A stretch of DNA of 64,000 nt from Halalkalibacter oceani (GCF_023715705.1 NZ_JAMBOS010000006.1:62001-126000), one strand, 5' to 3'. Counted from the first letter of the stretch, positions 34,877-44,592 are shown. The notes: generated by a model from the sequence alone, not told the origin. Made by a program: numbers and translations.

Positions 34877-36271
34877 TTAAAAGATCATCAGCGCCATGAA
34901 TGTGGAAATGAGAAGACCGAGAATAACAGGGAGAAAGCTTTTACGCACAAGTTCCATCACCGGTACTTTGGCAAAGCCGGCAACGGCGACGAGCGACGAC
35001 CAGGCAATTAATGTACCGCCGCCGATCCAAATTGATCCCATTTGGCCGATTGCTGCCAATGTGGCTGCATCGACGCCGACACTTTCACTTAATGCCCCGG
35101 ATAACGCCCCAACGAGTGGCAGGCCCGAGAAGCCTGAACCATCAAGCCCGGTAATCATCCCAATGAGCAAAATGCCGAACCCGGCGAGAAAGCTGCTTTC
35201 CGGAATCGCCTGCTGCCCGGCCTGCACAAGGTCGAACAGAAAAGAAGGCGCTTCGCTTCCTTCGGCGATCGTGAAGATCCGCGCTGAAAATTCACCGCTG
35301 CCAAGAAAGAAGAAGCCTGCAATCGGAATGACCGGTCCCATTGCTTTAAATGCAAAAACGAAGCCGTCGACGAGATAGTCACTGCTTTTTTGCAGGGCGG
35401 TTTTTAGCTTCATGCTTGCGGAGGCGGCAATCAGCAACAACAGAGCCGAGCCGCCAATTAATGCTGCGCCCGCCCCGCCTTCCATCGCGGGAAGTGCACT
35501 GGAAAACTTCGAGATAACCATATAGGTGATGATCAACAGGAAGGTGACCGGTACTAAAATCGCAAATGTCAATCGCTTCGCCGGAGAACTGTCCGGCGCC
35601 ATTTTTTTCACTTCTTGACAGCTGTTGTCTGGAAGCTGGATATGTTTCCGCAAGAAAAAATACGCTAATAGCAGGGCGACAGCTCCGGTAATCAAGGATA
35701 AAACGAGCGCCCTGTCAGCCACGGATTCAACGGAAATTCCGGCTGCGGTCGCGCTCAGCATCGGCGCAATCTGAATCATGTAATCGGATGAAAGCGCCAT
35801 TCCCTGCCCGGCCAGTGAAATGGCGATTGCCGCACCAATTGGCGGAAGCCCGGCCCGTATGGCTACAGGAATTAACAAGGCGGCAATTAGCGGAACGGCC
35901 GGGGTCGGCCAGAAAAATAAAGAGAGGGAATACGTGACGAAAGCTAATATCCAAAACGAAAGATGACCATTTTTCATCACACGCTGAAACGGGGTGATCA
36001 TCTGCCGGTCAGATCCGAGTGATTTCAACGATTGAAGCAAAGCGGTCATAATCGTAATGATTAAAAATATATTAAACAATTCACCAGCAGCGGTTAAGCT
36101 TGATTGAAAAATCGTTTGCAGCCCGCTGGCGAATGAACCGGTGTAGAGCCAGCCAACTAAGAAAGTCATCACAATCGCCGGCACAACTACATTCTGTCTA
36201 AAGAGCATTGTCAAAATGATCAAACAGGTTCCGATCAAATACATCCAATGAGAGGCTGTGAGCTCTGCCAT
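34877..36271 (-). CDS. Putative ion-transporter-superfamily permease, 464 aa
   Basis: The start is ATG 36271 behind AAAGGAGTGATAG; the open frame runs 11 codons further upstream. About twelve membrane segments are visible, with an internal repeat. Features such as 'SLSLFFWPTPAVPLIAALLIPVAIRAGLPPIGAAIAISLAGQGMALSSDYMIQIAP' and 'GLDGSGFSGLPLVGALSGALSESVGVDAATLAAIGQMGSIWIGGGTLIAWSS' recall anion or organic-acid permeases of the IT superfamily (GntP, DcuC, CitMHS types). I cannot choose among them. No catabolic or regulatory gene adjoins it to hint at a substrate. Confidence 0.7.
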   Translation of the reverse strand: MAELTASHWMYLIGTCLIILTMLFRQNVVVPAIVMTFLVGWLYTGSFASGLQTIFQSSLTAAGELFNIFLIITIMTALLQSLKSLGSDRQMITPFQRVMKNGHLSFWILAFVTYSLSLFFWPTPAVPLIAALLIPVAIRAGLPPIGAAIAISLAGQGMALSSDYMIQIAPMLSATAAGISVESVADRALVLSLITGAVALLLAYFFLRKHIQLPDNSCQEVKKMAPDSSPAKRLTFAILVPVTFLLIITYMVISKFSSALPAMEGGAGAALIGGSALLLLIAASASMKLKTALQKSSDYLVDGFVFAFKAMGPVIPIAGFFFLGSGEFSARIFTIAEGSEAPSFLFDLVQAGQQAIPESSFLAGFGILLIGMITGLDGSGFSGLPLVGALSGALSESVGVDAATLAAIGQMGSIWIGGGTLIAWSSLVAVAGFAKVPVMELVRKSFLPVILGLLISTFMALMIF

Positions 36272-36410
36272 TGCTATCACTCCTTTATGATGCCAGCTGG
36301 ACATTTGTACGATAGTCTATGTGCAGAGCTCAGAAATGGTGCCTAGCTCAAAACGCGATTAGCGGCTTCCCGGTGCGGGTATGGTTATCTGTATAAAGGA
36401 GGGAAAGGCT

Positions 36411-36536
36411 ATGACAAAGCAACAAGAACAGAAACAGAAGGAACAGTCAGAACAGAAAGGTCTTGACAAAACAAAGGAACAAGTCCAGGATACAGTAAAG
36501 GAAGGGACTGTCGATCGGAAAAAGGATGAAGAATAA
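36411..36536 (+). CDS. Very small hydrophilic protein, 41 aa
   Basis: ATG 36411 follows AAAGGAGGGAAAGG, a near-perfect ribosome site, and the frame ends in a TAA before a strong terminator. The product is almost entirely Lys, Glu, Gln, Asp and Thr, with no hydrophobic core, and should be disordered, like small Bacillus stress or spore peptides. I cannot assign a family. The clean signals on both sides make it a likely real gene. Confidence 0.65.
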   Translation: MTKQQEQKQKEQSEQKGLDKTKEQVQDTVKEGTVDRKKDEE

Positions 36537-36562
36537 CGAGCGTTCTGTCTAAAAGGCTATGA

Positions 36563-36598
36563 AAAAATCAGGGGATGCCAACGCATCCCCTGATTTTT
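36563..36598. terminator. Strong bidirectional terminator
   Basis: A 16-bp perfect stem, AAAAATCAGGGGATGC (36563-36578) with GCATCCCCTGATTTTT (36583-36598), encloses a four-base loop. Confidence 0.9.
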
Positions 36599-36776
36599 GA
36601 GCGTAAACTGTCGATTGCCAACTGGAAACGATGTCGGAATTTATGTAATTATAGGAAGATAACTCGTATTGCTAAAAATAGCGTTTTTATTTGTTACTAT
36701 AAGATTGATAGAAAAGGGACAGACAAGCCGTGCTGTTTCCTACAAATAGAACTACATAAAGAAGGAGTGTTTTACT

Positions 36777-37139
36777 GTGAATCGGATTGAAGTGGACAGG
36801 AGGACTGCGGTGATTGCCAGTCTGACGGTGAAATCAAAGAAGAAAAGGATACGCCAAAAAGCGTTAAAGAAAGCATTGCAGGAAAGTGGCGTCCAGCACC
36901 GGAGGGAAAGCGTCTCGGTCAGTGACTTACCGGTCACGGTTCTCTTACAAATTGGGAAAAGTTTCTTTAAGGAAGAACAGGTCGTTAAACATTATTACCA
37001 GGCCGGGAAACCGGAGTTTTATAAAAATAAGTCTTTATTGTGCGAGGTACTGGAGACGAAAGTTGAACAGCTGCCAGAAGCACAGTGGTTTGCCTTTAAA
37101 GAAGAAATTAGCAGACAGAAGGCGAAGCGGTCTCGGTAA
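36777..37139 (+). CDS. Hypothetical protein, 120 aa
   Basis: GTG 36777 follows AAGGAGTG. The protein is strongly basic and helical, with a Lys/Arg-rich segment 'VKSKKKRIRQKALKKALQESG' near residues 18-40 and a basic C-terminus. There is no signal peptide. The composition would suit binding to nucleic acid, but no family is recognised. It is a single gene. Confidence 0.65.
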   Translation: MNRIEVDRRTAVIASLTVKSKKKRIRQKALKKALQESGVQHRRESVSVSDLPVTVLLQIGKSFFKEEQVVKHYYQAGKPEFYKNKSLLCEVLETKVEQLPEAQWFAFKEEISRQKAKRSR

Positions 37140-37470
37140 CGGGTGGGTCAAAAATATTTCACCTGCATGACGTTCGAACAAATAAATTAATTAATTAATT
37201 AATGTCATCCAACGCTCCTGAACGATCACTCCGCTTTTCGCAGGAAGCTGGTGAAAAGGAGGGGTTCCCTTTTTTTAGAGCGTAGCCGTTGCCTGATTTT
37301 AAAAGCCTTGCTGTGAGTAGGTTTCTCATAGCAAGGCGCGCAACGTGCGGAGCCATCGCTTCTTCTCCGAGTTACATACTAAATTCTTTTCGGTGCTCCA
37401 TCTATTTCATCGTTCGATTTTTTCAGGTGAAGATATTCGTTTTGCCCTACATCCTATTTTTTAGATTCTG
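37140..37470. other. Gap with AATT repeat and hairpins
   Basis: No gene was supported. From 37181 there is a short tandem run of AATT/TTAA units. A weak AAAGG/CCTTT hairpin with seven T residues near 37254-37277 may terminate the upstream gene. The remainder carries the minus-strand hairpin at 37305-37337. Confidence 0.45.
37305..37337 (-). terminator. Terminator of the DUF1906-type gene
   Basis: GCCTTGCTGTGAG and CTCATAGCAAGGC form a 13-bp stem with one G-U pair. Read on the minus strand it is followed by TTTTAAAAT. It lies about 130 bases after the stop of the minus-strand gene, so the assignment is tentative. Confidence 0.5.
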
Positions 37471-38265
37471 TTATCTCCACAGGTAGTCAAGGATTTCCGG
37501 CTGAAATAAATTGGTGTCGATATTACAAACTTCGGCATCAAGCCCGTATTGCCACGCATATAGCAGCCCGCCTTCAGGACCTTCCATTACAAATTCTTTA
37601 GGGGCCGTCGCTTCCGTCGTAATACCGGCCTGCGGCTGGTTACTCCAGATGACGGTTTCCGCCAGAACGTCTTCGTTTTCGGCGACAGCCTGCTGGAATG
37701 CCGCACTTAGTTCGCTGTCAGCTGAGAAAACGCCATAAATTCCAGATTGATACGGCGAAGCGGCGATCGTGTCATGCCAGCCAAGAATAAACTGGTGATC
37801 GACCGGATAGATCGGCTCGATATCGGCAAACAGCGCCACACCTTCCGGAATCTGATAGTCATTGGCAAAGGCGATCGCTTGCTCAGCTTCAGCAACTCCG
37901 GCCTCATAAGTCGTCGCATCTTCAAAATGATTGTAAATCGGCAAAATCGCGATGTCATTTGCATGCAAATATTCAATCTCTTCGCTCGTTAAGCCGTGTG
38001 ACACCCCTTCTTTGTCCACCATATAGCGGCCGAAAACCGCAGGGTCTCCAAAACTGCCGGTAATGCATTGCATAAAGTCCTCATCGGCAATATTGACGGA
38101 ATCAACACCCCATAATGGTGAATCAGGTACCGGGGTTTCCTCGTTTGGCGGAGCCGGATCAGGATGATCATTCGACTGATCTTTACTCGCCAGGAAAAAA
38201 AGGCTAAAACCAGCGAAGAAAGCGATGATAAGCCCAAGAAGTATTGGTCTCAAATGTTCTGACAT
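37471..38265 (-). CDS. Membrane-anchored protein with DUF1906 (glycoside hydrolase-like) domain
   Basis: The 264-residue protein has an N-terminal membrane anchor (about residues 8-26), a Pro/Asp-rich linker to about residue 50, and then a TIM-barrel-like domain starting 'LWGVDSVNIADEDFMQCITGSFGDPAVFGRYM'. Acids occur in 'IYNHFE' and 'ALFADIEPIYPVD', followed by 'SGIYGVFS' and 'YAWQYGLDAEVCNIDTNLFQP'. This matches the Rv2525c/DUF1906 group related to GH25 lysozymes, thought to act on cell-wall glycans. It should face outward. Catalytic activity is unproven for the family. Confidence 0.78.
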   Translation of the reverse strand: MSEHLRPILLGLIIAFFAGFSLFFLASKDQSNDHPDPAPPNEETPVPDSPLWGVDSVNIADEDFMQCITGSFGDPAVFGRYMVDKEGVSHGLTSEEIEYLHANDIAILPIYNHFEDATTYEAGVAEAEQAIAFANDYQIPEGVALFADIEPIYPVDHQFILGWHDTIAASPYQSGIYGVFSADSELSAAFQQAVAENEDVLAETVIWSNQPQAGITTEATAPKEFVMEGPEGGLLYAWQYGLDAEVCNIDTNLFQPEILDYLWR

Positions 38266-38432
38266 ATCGTTACTCCCTCCTAAAGCTTTTTTAAACCTGT
38301 CTGTTCATCTTATTGAACCGGGTTCGAAAGCGTATGGGCTGGTTTACTTGTTTGGCGCTCCCATTTTTTAGCGAAAAATGGTACGATAAAAGAGGACATG
38401 CTAATTTCTATCGGTAGTAAAGGAGAGGGAAT

Positions 38433-39503
38433 ATGACAGACAGGCTGGAAATTATCAAATCAACGAAGCGTAAGACGAAGCCCGATGCAAAAAATCTAGT
38501 ATTTGGAAAGCAGTTTTCCGATCATATGCTCATGATGGATTATCATGAAGGCGAGGGCTGGATCAACCCGCGTATCGTGCCGTATGAGCCGATCACACTT
38601 GATCCAGCGGCAATGGTCTTTCATTATGGTCAATCTGTATTTGAAGGATTAAAGGCTTACCGCACGGAAGATGAGCGCATTTTATTGTTCCGACCGGAAA
38701 AGAATCTGCAGCGCTTAAACCGTTCAAGTGACCGGCTGAGCATCCCGGCGATTGAGGAAGAGAAAGTGCTCGGTTATTTGAAGGAGTTCTTAAAGCTTGA
38801 GAAGGACTGGATTCCAACAGCTGAGGGGACATCGCTTTATATTCGTCCATTTATTTTTGCGACGGAGCCGAACTTGAGTGTCGCGCCGTCTAAGACGTAT
38901 ACCTTTATGGTGATTCTCTCGCCGGTCGGCTCCTATTACGCAGAAGGCATCCATCCTGTAGGCATTTATGTCGAAAACAGCTATACTCGTGCTGTACGCG
39001 GCGGAACGGGAACGGCGAAAACGGCGGGGAATTATTCAGCGGCCTATAAGGCGCAGGAACGGGCGACGGAGATGGGGCAATCCCAGGTGCTGTGGCTTGA
39101 TGGTGTCGAGAAGAAATACATTGAAGAAGTCGGCAGCATGAATGTTTTCTTTAAAATAAACGGTGAAGTGGTTACGCCGGCGTTAAACGGCAGTATTCTT
39201 GAGGGGATTACTCGAATGTCGATCCTTGAACTGCTTAAGAGCTGGGGGATGAGTGTTAGTGAACGCCGGATTTCGATGGAAGAGATTTATCAGGCGTACG
39301 AAGCCGGACAGCTTGAGGAGGCATTCGGTACAGGTACAGCTGCCGTTATTTCGCCAGTCGGTGAACTGAATTGGGATGGGCGGAAAATGGTGATCAATGA
39401 TCGTGAGACCGGTCCATTGTCAAAAAGACTGTATGACACGCTGACCGGCATTCAAACAGGGAAACTGGATGATCCGTTCAATTGGACGATTGAAATTAAA
39501 TAA
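38433..39503 (+). CDS. ilvE: Branched-chain amino acid aminotransferase
   Basis: The ATG follows AAAGGAGAGGG (356 aa). It is a fold-IV PLP enzyme of the long BCAT type: 'MLMMDYHEGEGWINPRIVPYEPITLDPAAMVFHYGQSVFEGLKAYR' features at the N-terminus, the PLP Lys in 'GGTGTAKTAGNYSAAY' near residue 200, and the phosphate-binding 'FGTGTAAVISPVG' near residue 295. It interconverts Val, Leu and Ile with their 2-oxo acids, used for amino acid synthesis and for branched fatty acid precursors. It is a single gene closed by a terminator; B. subtilis has two such genes (ybgE, ywaA) and this cannot be assigned to one. Confidence 0.94.
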   Translation: MTDRLEIIKSTKRKTKPDAKNLVFGKQFSDHMLMMDYHEGEGWINPRIVPYEPITLDPAAMVFHYGQSVFEGLKAYRTEDERILLFRPEKNLQRLNRSSDRLSIPAIEEEKVLGYLKEFLKLEKDWIPTAEGTSLYIRPFIFATEPNLSVAPSKTYTFMVILSPVGSYYAEGIHPVGIYVENSYTRAVRGGTGTAKTAGNYSAAYKAQERATEMGQSQVLWLDGVEKKYIEEVGSMNVFFKINGEVVTPALNGSILEGITRMSILELLKSWGMSVSERRISMEEIYQAYEAGQLEEAFGTGTAAVISPVGELNWDGRKMVINDRETGPLSKRLYDTLTGIQTGKLDDPFNWTIEIK

Positions 39504-39522
39504 AGGTTCTATAGAGCTTGAG

Positions 39523-39563
39523 AGGCTGGGCAAAAGGTAACATCCTTTTGCCTAAGCCTTTTT
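39523..39563 (+). terminator. ilvE terminator, double-stem type
   Basis: An outer AGGCT/AGCCT stem encloses CAAAAGG (39531-39537) paired with CCTTTTG (39544-39550), followed by five T residues. Confidence 0.75.
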
Positions 39564-39576
39564 GTTGTGATGAAGA

Positions 39577-39606
39577 TTGACAGTTCTTCTTCCTTTTTGC
39601 GATAAT
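39577..39606 (+). promoter_or_regulatory. Promoter of the DinG-type helicase gene
   Basis: TTGACA (39577-39582) and GATAAT (39601-39606) are 18 bases apart. The TTG that begins the longest open frame is part of this -35 box, showing that translation must start later. Confidence 0.68.
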
Positions 39607-39648
39607 GAAACGTCAATGCCCACGATAATAAACGACGGAGGTCTACCC

Positions 39649-41658
39649 TTGAAAGCTAGTCAACAATTACCTTTTTCCTATGAGTTGCATGAATCTTTTT
39701 TTGAAAAGCTGAATGAATGGATTGGCGATGTCTTTTATGATTTATTGCCGGAAGCTGGTATGGAGCTTCGCGATGAACAAATTTTTATGGCGTTTCAAAT
39801 GGAAAAAGCATTTCGTGAAAAGAAAGTGATGTTTGCCGAGGCTGGAGTCGGAACCGGCAAAACGATTGTCTATCTGCTTTATGCGATTTGTTATGCCCGC
39901 TATATGAGAAAGCCGGCAATCATTGCCTGTGCGGATGAATCCCTGATTGAACAGCTTGTCAAAAAAGACGGAGATATTGAAAAGCTTTCAAATCTGCTCG
40001 GCCTCTCTATTGATGTCCGGCTTGCTAAATCGAGGGAGCAGTATCTTTGCCTTGAAAAGCTCGAAGCAGAACGGTCAAGAGAGGACTATCCTGACCACTA
40101 TGATATGGTTTACGATCGACTTCCTTCCTTTGTTCACACGAATCAAACGATGCAGGCATTTACGCCTTATGGCGATCGCAAGCAATATCCAGAGCTGGAT
40201 GATGAAGCGTGGAACAGAATTAACTGGGACTCCTTTCAGGATTGCTTTGTCTGCCAAAGCCGCCACCGCTGCGGTCAGACACTTTCACGTGATGACTACC
40301 GTCAGGCAACCGATTTGATTATTTGCTCCCATGATTTTTATATGGAGCATGTTTGGACATATGAAGCGCGAAAACGAGAAGGCCAGCTTCCTTTTCTACC
40401 TGAAGCGAGCGCGGTTGTCTTCGATGAAGGCCATTTATTGGAGGTTGCCGCGCAAAACGCGCTGACCTATAAATACCGGCATGACAGCTTGGAAGAGCTG
40501 TTAACTAGGCTACTGCATAATGATGTGCGGGAACGATTTGCCGTTCTAATTGAAGAGCTGCTTGCACAAAGCGTATATGTCACCCAGCTGATCGAAAAGC
40601 ACTCACAGCCCGTACCCGGGACGATACGTCATGAGCTGGATTCGGCGCCGGTGCTGAGTGAACTGCAACGGCTGGTCGACTATATCGAGCGGCTTGAAGA
40701 AGAATTAGTGTTCGAGAGCGAACTATTTACGATTGATGACTATCAGCTGCGGATCGTTGAGGAGCATTTGGAAATGATCAAGCATGCTCTGGTGCTTTAT
40801 CTTGAGCAGGAAAATGTGATTTCCTGGGTCGAGCGTGAAGATGGACATGTTACGCTTGTGATCATGCCTGAAATGGTGGAGAAAGTGTTAAAGGAAAAGG
40901 TTTTCTCAAAGAACATTCCATTTATCTTCTCCTCCGCAACGCTGTCAGTTGACGGTTCTTTTGATTACATGGCTAGCAGTCTAGGGGTTGAAGAGTACTT
41001 ATCATTTTCTGTCGACTCGCCATTTGACTATGCTGCGCAAATGAGGCTGTTAACACCGAGGCTCACTGGTGATGATTTATGGAAAGAGAAGCTTGAACAT
41101 GCGGTCAAATTGCTTGAAAAAACAGACGGAAGCGCCTTGCTGCTGTTTACAAACCACGAGGAATTGCAGCACTTCAAGCATGCGGCCAAAAGCGATCCGC
41201 GTCTGCAAAAATGGCCGTTCCTGTTTGAAGGGGATCAGGAAATCAGTCAGCTGATTTCGATCTTTCAGGCTGAAGTTCAGACAGTTCTCTGTGCCGTCAG
41301 CCTCTGGGAAGGACTTGATATTCCCGGTCCTTCATTATCAAATGTCATCATTTGGTCCTTGCCTTTTCCGCCGGCGGATCCGGTATTTACCGCAAAGCGA
41401 AACCGTGCCCGCGATCCTTACGCGGAGGTTGATCTGCCTTATATGTTATTGCGTTTACGCCAAGGCATCGGTCGCTTGATACGTACTCATCACGATCAGG
41501 GACTGGTTGCGATCCTGTCAGCGGAGCTCTGCCGTCAGCCGGAGCTTATGTCGACCATTAACGCTATTCTACCAAGCGGAGTACCTATAAATCTCGACGG
41601 GTTGAATAAGGAGATACCGGATTTCCCTACTGTCAAGGCGAAGAACATGATAGAATAA
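39649..41658 (+). CDS. ypvA: DinG/XPD-type ATP-dependent helicase (YpvA-like)
   Basis: I place the start at TTG 39649, six bases after GGAGGT (669 aa). SF2 helicase motifs are intact: Walker A 'AEAGVGTGKTIVYLLYA' near residue 65, 'VVFDEGHLLE' near 259 and 'LRLRQGIGRLIRTHHDQG' near 605. Between motifs I and II, Cys residues near 134, 199, 202 and 208 match the Fe-S cluster of the XPD/DinG family. Such helicases unwind DNA 5'-3' in repair or R-loop removal. The gene precedes a HAD phosphatase gene but has its own promoter. Confidence 0.88.
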   Translation: MKASQQLPFSYELHESFFEKLNEWIGDVFYDLLPEAGMELRDEQIFMAFQMEKAFREKKVMFAEAGVGTGKTIVYLLYAICYARYMRKPAIIACADESLIEQLVKKDGDIEKLSNLLGLSIDVRLAKSREQYLCLEKLEAERSREDYPDHYDMVYDRLPSFVHTNQTMQAFTPYGDRKQYPELDDEAWNRINWDSFQDCFVCQSRHRCGQTLSRDDYRQATDLIICSHDFYMEHVWTYEARKREGQLPFLPEASAVVFDEGHLLEVAAQNALTYKYRHDSLEELLTRLLHNDVRERFAVLIEELLAQSVYVTQLIEKHSQPVPGTIRHELDSAPVLSELQRLVDYIERLEEELVFESELFTIDDYQLRIVEEHLEMIKHALVLYLEQENVISWVEREDGHVTLVIMPEMVEKVLKEKVFSKNIPFIFSSATLSVDGSFDYMASSLGVEEYLSFSVDSPFDYAAQMRLLTPRLTGDDLWKEKLEHAVKLLEKTDGSALLLFTNHEELQHFKHAAKSDPRLQKWPFLFEGDQEISQLISIFQAEVQTVLCAVSLWEGLDIPGPSLSNVIIWSLPFPPADPVFTAKRNRARDPYAEVDLPYMLLRLRQGIGRLIRTHHDQGLVAILSAELCRQPELMSTINAILPSGVPINLDGLNKEIPDFPTVKAKNMIE

Positions 41659-41701
41659 AAGAATAACGAATAAGCAAAGCTAGAGACGGAGGCAGTAGGC
41701 A

Positions 41702-42487
41702 ATGATTAAAGCGATTTTCTTTGATTTGGATGATACCCTGCTTTGGGATCAAAAAAGTGTGCAGTCTGCATTTGACGCCACATGCCAAGTGGCGGCCGAG
41801 AAATACGACATTGATCCGAAGGCACTTGAGGAAGCGGTGAGAGAGGAAGCGAGAAGACTGTATGCTTCCTACGAAACCTATTCCTTCACGCAGATGATCG
41901 GCATCAACCCGTTTGAAGGATTATGGGGAAATTTTCTTGATGAGGATGAAAATTTCAAAAAGATGAAAGAGGTCGTACCCGGCTACCGGAAGGACGCTTG
42001 GACGAACGGCTTAAAAGCGCTGGGGATTGATGACGAAGCATTCGGCTATGAACTGGCCGAGCGTTTCCCGGAAGAGCGTCGCAAGCACCCTTATGTCTAC
42101 GAAGAATCGTTTCAAGTATTGGACAAGCTTAAGCAGGATTACCGGCTGTTATTGCTCACGAATGGTTCGCCCGACCTTCAGCAGACGAAGCTGACGATTA
42201 CACCGGAGCTTGTTCCTTACTTTGATCATATTGTCATTTCCGGTGCATTCGGAAGGGGCAAGCCTGATCCGTCCATTTTCACCCATGCTCTCGAAAAAAT
42301 GGGGATCGAAAAGGACGAAGCGATTATGGTCGGTGATAATTTAATGACCGATATTCTCGGTGCCTCGCGGGTCGGGATGAAGTCTGTCTGGATTAACCGC
42401 CACGACAAACCAAAAAGCGATGAAGTGATTCCTGATTATGAAATCACGCACTTGGAGGAGCTTTACTCGATTTTGGAGCAAGCCTGA
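41702..42487 (+). CDS. HAD family hydrolase (YsaA-like)
   Basis: The ATG has a GACGGAGGCAG ribosome site. The 261-residue protein shows the HAD motifs '[10 protein letters not shown]' (nucleophile and acid/base Asp near residues 8 and 10), '[12 protein letters not shown]' near 152, the Lys in '[18 protein letters not shown]' near 183, and '[13 protein letters not shown]' near 210. The helical cap between motifs I and II and the sequence around it resemble B. subtilis YsaA. It should be a cytoplasmic phosphatase of small metabolites; the substrate is not clear. Confidence 0.88.
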   Translation: MIKAIFFDLDDTLLWDQKSVQSAFDATCQVAAEKYDIDPKALEEAVREEARRLYASYETYSFTQMIGINPFEGLWGNFLDEDENFKKMKEVVPGYRKDAWTNGLKALGIDDEAFGYELAERFPEERRKHPYVYEESFQVLDKLKQDYRLLLLTNGSPDLQQTKLTITPELVPYFDHIVISGAFGRGKPDPSIFTHALEKMGIEKDEAIMVGDNLMTDILGASRVGMKSVWINRHDKPKSDEVIPDYEITHLEELYSILEQA

Positions 42488-42530
42488 CAGATCCCTTTTG
42501 GGAAATTGAATATGTTCATTCCAAAGTTGT

Positions 42531-42564
42531 TCAAATGGTCAAGCACCATTTGAGCAGCTTTTTT
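42531..42564 (+). terminator. Rho-independent terminator
   Basis: TCAAATGGT (42531-42539) pairs with ACCATTTGA (42545-42553); six T residues begin six bases later. Confidence 0.7.
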
Positions 42565-42674
42565 ACTTGTTATCAGCAAAATCATAAACGGTGGCGAACG
42601 GCTATACGATAAGAGAGGAAGATGGTATGAAAGATCGTCATTAAGGGTATAGAAGGGGAAGGGAGTGTTGAAGG

Positions 42675-43388
42675 ATGGAAGATATCTTTGAAGTCGTGGT
42701 AGAAGAAATAATGCAATACGATTTATTATTGAAAATCAGTCTTGCCGCAGTAGGTGGTCTTATTATCGGCTTGGAACGGGAGCTGAAAGGAAAGCCGCTT
42801 GGACTGAAAACTTGTTTGATTGTCTCTGTTACGGCTTGTCTTCTGACAATTGTGTCCTACGAGTCTGCCTTTTTGTTTTCGGAAGCCTATTCACGCCCGA
42901 TGGACCCTGGCCGGATTCCGTCCTACGTGATCAGCGGGATCGGTTTTCTTGGCGCGGGAGTGATTTTAAGAAGAAATAATGATGCCATTTCCGGCTTGAC
43001 GACCGCTGCTCTTGTCCTTGCTTCAGCCGGTCTCGGGATTACGTTTGGCGTCGGCTTTTATACCGAGGGAATACTTGGTCTTATTTTTATGTTTTTGGGC
43101 GTCAGAATTATTCCTGATCTGTTTGAATGGATTGGTCCGAAGAAGTTGCACGAAATCGAAATCAGGGCAAAACTATATGTCGAAAAAGAGACGGACCTGA
43201 CTGAACTGCTTAAAAATATCAAGCTTCTCGGTTTTGGGGTCAGACGGGTCAAGGTCAAGGAGGAAGTGAATGATATCGTCATTAACTGCTTAATCGTCAC
43301 CGATAAAAAAACGTACACGACCGACGTCTTTTATGCATTAAAATCATTAGACCCCGTTCTCCAGGTTGAGGTCGAGAATTTGCAATAA
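42675..43388 (+). CDS. MgtC/SapB family membrane protein
   Basis: The 237-residue protein has four to five N-terminal membrane segments with MgtC signatures: 'AAVGGLIIGLERELKGKPLGLKTCLIVSVTACLLTIVS', 'PSYVISGIGFLGAGVILRRNN' and 'GLTTAALVLASAGLGI'. A C-terminal cytoplasmic domain of about 80 residues resembles an ACT-like fold. Relatives modulate F-type ATPase or support growth at low magnesium; they are not proven transporters. The gene is alone between a terminator and an alcohol dehydrogenase gene. Confidence 0.88.
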   Translation: MEDIFEVVVEEIMQYDLLLKISLAAVGGLIIGLERELKGKPLGLKTCLIVSVTACLLTIVSYESAFLFSEAYSRPMDPGRIPSYVISGIGFLGAGVILRRNNDAISGLTTAALVLASAGLGITFGVGFYTEGILGLIFMFLGVRIIPDLFEWIGPKKLHEIEIRAKLYVEKETDLTELLKNIKLLGFGVRRVKVKEEVNDIVINCLIVTDKKTYTTDVFYALKSLDPVLQVEVENLQ

Positions 43389-43458
43389 GAACCTTCAGGT
43401 ATATTCTAGTCCCTTCCTTAAGATACTAACAAAAAACCAATGAGTAAGGGATGATGAA

Positions 43459-44592
43459 ATGAAAGCCGTCACGTATCAAGGGAAATATGTCGTACAAGTA
43501 AAAGAAGTGAAAACACCCGATATTCAAGACCCGGAAGATGTCATTGTCAAAATCACCTCGACGGCAATATGCGGCTCCGATCTTCATTTATATCAGGGAA
43601 ACTTCCCGCTGCCAATCGGCTATGTGATCGGTCATGAACCGATGGGGATCGTCGAAGAGGTTGGACCCGCGGTGACGAGTGTGAAAAAAGGGGACCGGGT
43701 CGTTATCCCATTTACCGTTGCTTGCGGCCGCTGTGTTTATTGCGACCATAAGCTGGAGAGTCAGTGTGACAACGCCAACCCTCATTATGATTCCGGCGGT
43801 TATTTTGGTTATTCCGAAAAATTCGGCAATCACCCGGGCGGGCAGGCTGAGTATTTACGGGTGCCATTTGGCAACTTTACACCTTTCCGTGTACCGGATG
43901 ATTGTGAGCTGGAGGATGAGCAGCTCTTGTTTTTATCTGATGTTTTGCCAACGGCCTATTGGAGTGTGGTCAATGCCGGCGTGAAAAAAGGTGACACAGT
44001 GATCGTATTAGGCTGCGGTCCGGTCGGGATGTTTGCCCAGCAGTTTGCCTGGCTTCAAGGAGCAAAGCGGGTAATTGCAGTCGATTATATTCCGTACCGG
44101 CTTGAGTTCGCCAGAAAAGTCAACAAGGTCGAGGTTTTTGATTTTACGAAGCATGAAGACATGGGGGAAGTGTTAAAGGAAACGACGAAAGGCGGCGCGG
44201 ATGTTGTCATCGACTGTGCCGGGATGGATGGCAAGAAGTCACCGCTGGAATTCATTGAGCAGAAGATGAAGCTGCAAGGGGGAACACTCGGTCCGATCCA
44301 AATATCGACAAAAGCAGTCCGCAAAGGCGGAACGGTCCAAATTACCGGCGTTTATGGCGGACTGTATAACATGTTCCCCTTAGGTCCATTTTTCACTAGA
44401 AACATTACGCTAAAAATGGGTCAGGCGCCGGCCCGTCATTTTATGCCGGACATTTACAACCTGATTACGAAGAACCAGCTCAACCCTTCTTCGATCATTA
44501 CCCATTCCCTCCCGCTTGAACGGGCCGCGGAAGGCTATGAGAAATTTAATAACCGGACCGATGATTGTCTGAAGGTTGTGTTGAAGCCTTAG
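43459..44592 (+). CDS. Zinc-dependent alcohol dehydrogenase family protein
   Basis: The 377-residue protein is a medium-chain dehydrogenase. Catalytic zinc ligands lie in 'STAICGSDLHLYQG' and 'GHEPMGIVEEVG', structural zinc cysteines in 'ACGRCVYCDHKLESQCDN', and the NAD-binding turn in 'VIVLGCGPVGMFAQQFA' near residue 180. The long form with 'NPHYDSGGYFGYSEKFGNHPGGQAEYLRVPFGN' resembles glutathione-independent formaldehyde dehydrogenase-like proteins such as B. subtilis AdhB. The substrate is unknown. A terminator follows. Confidence 0.88.
   Translation: MKAVTYQGKYVVQVKEVKTPDIQDPEDVIVKITSTAICGSDLHLYQGNFPLPIGYVIGHEPMGIVEEVGPAVTSVKKGDRVVIPFTVACGRCVYCDHKLESQCDNANPHYDSGGYFGYSEKFGNHPGGQAEYLRVPFGNFTPFRVPDDCELEDEQLLFLSDVLPTAYWSVVNAGVKKGDTVIVLGCGPVGMFAQQFAWLQGAKRVIAVDYIPYRLEFARKVNKVEVFDFTKHEDMGEVLKETTKGGADVVIDCAGMDGKKSPLEFIEQKMKLQGGTLGPIQISTKAVRKGGTVQITGVYGGLYNMFPLGPFFTRNITLKMGQAPARHFMPDIYNLITKNQLNPSSIITHSLPLERAAEGYEKFNNRTDDCLKVVLKP

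Noticed and set aside
36359-36410. Possible sigma-B promoter (GGGTAT) before the 41-aa gene.
   Set aside because: No matching GTTTAA-like -35 was found at the required distance.
37181-37204. Short tandem AATT run as a possible origin or phase-variable repeat.
   Set aside because: It is only about five units long, lies between genes with no promoter, and shows no DnaA boxes nearby.
39577-39648. Upstream extension of the DinG-type helicase from TTG 39577.
   Set aside because: That TTG is the -35 box of the gene's own promoter; the TTG at 39649 has a proper ribosome site.
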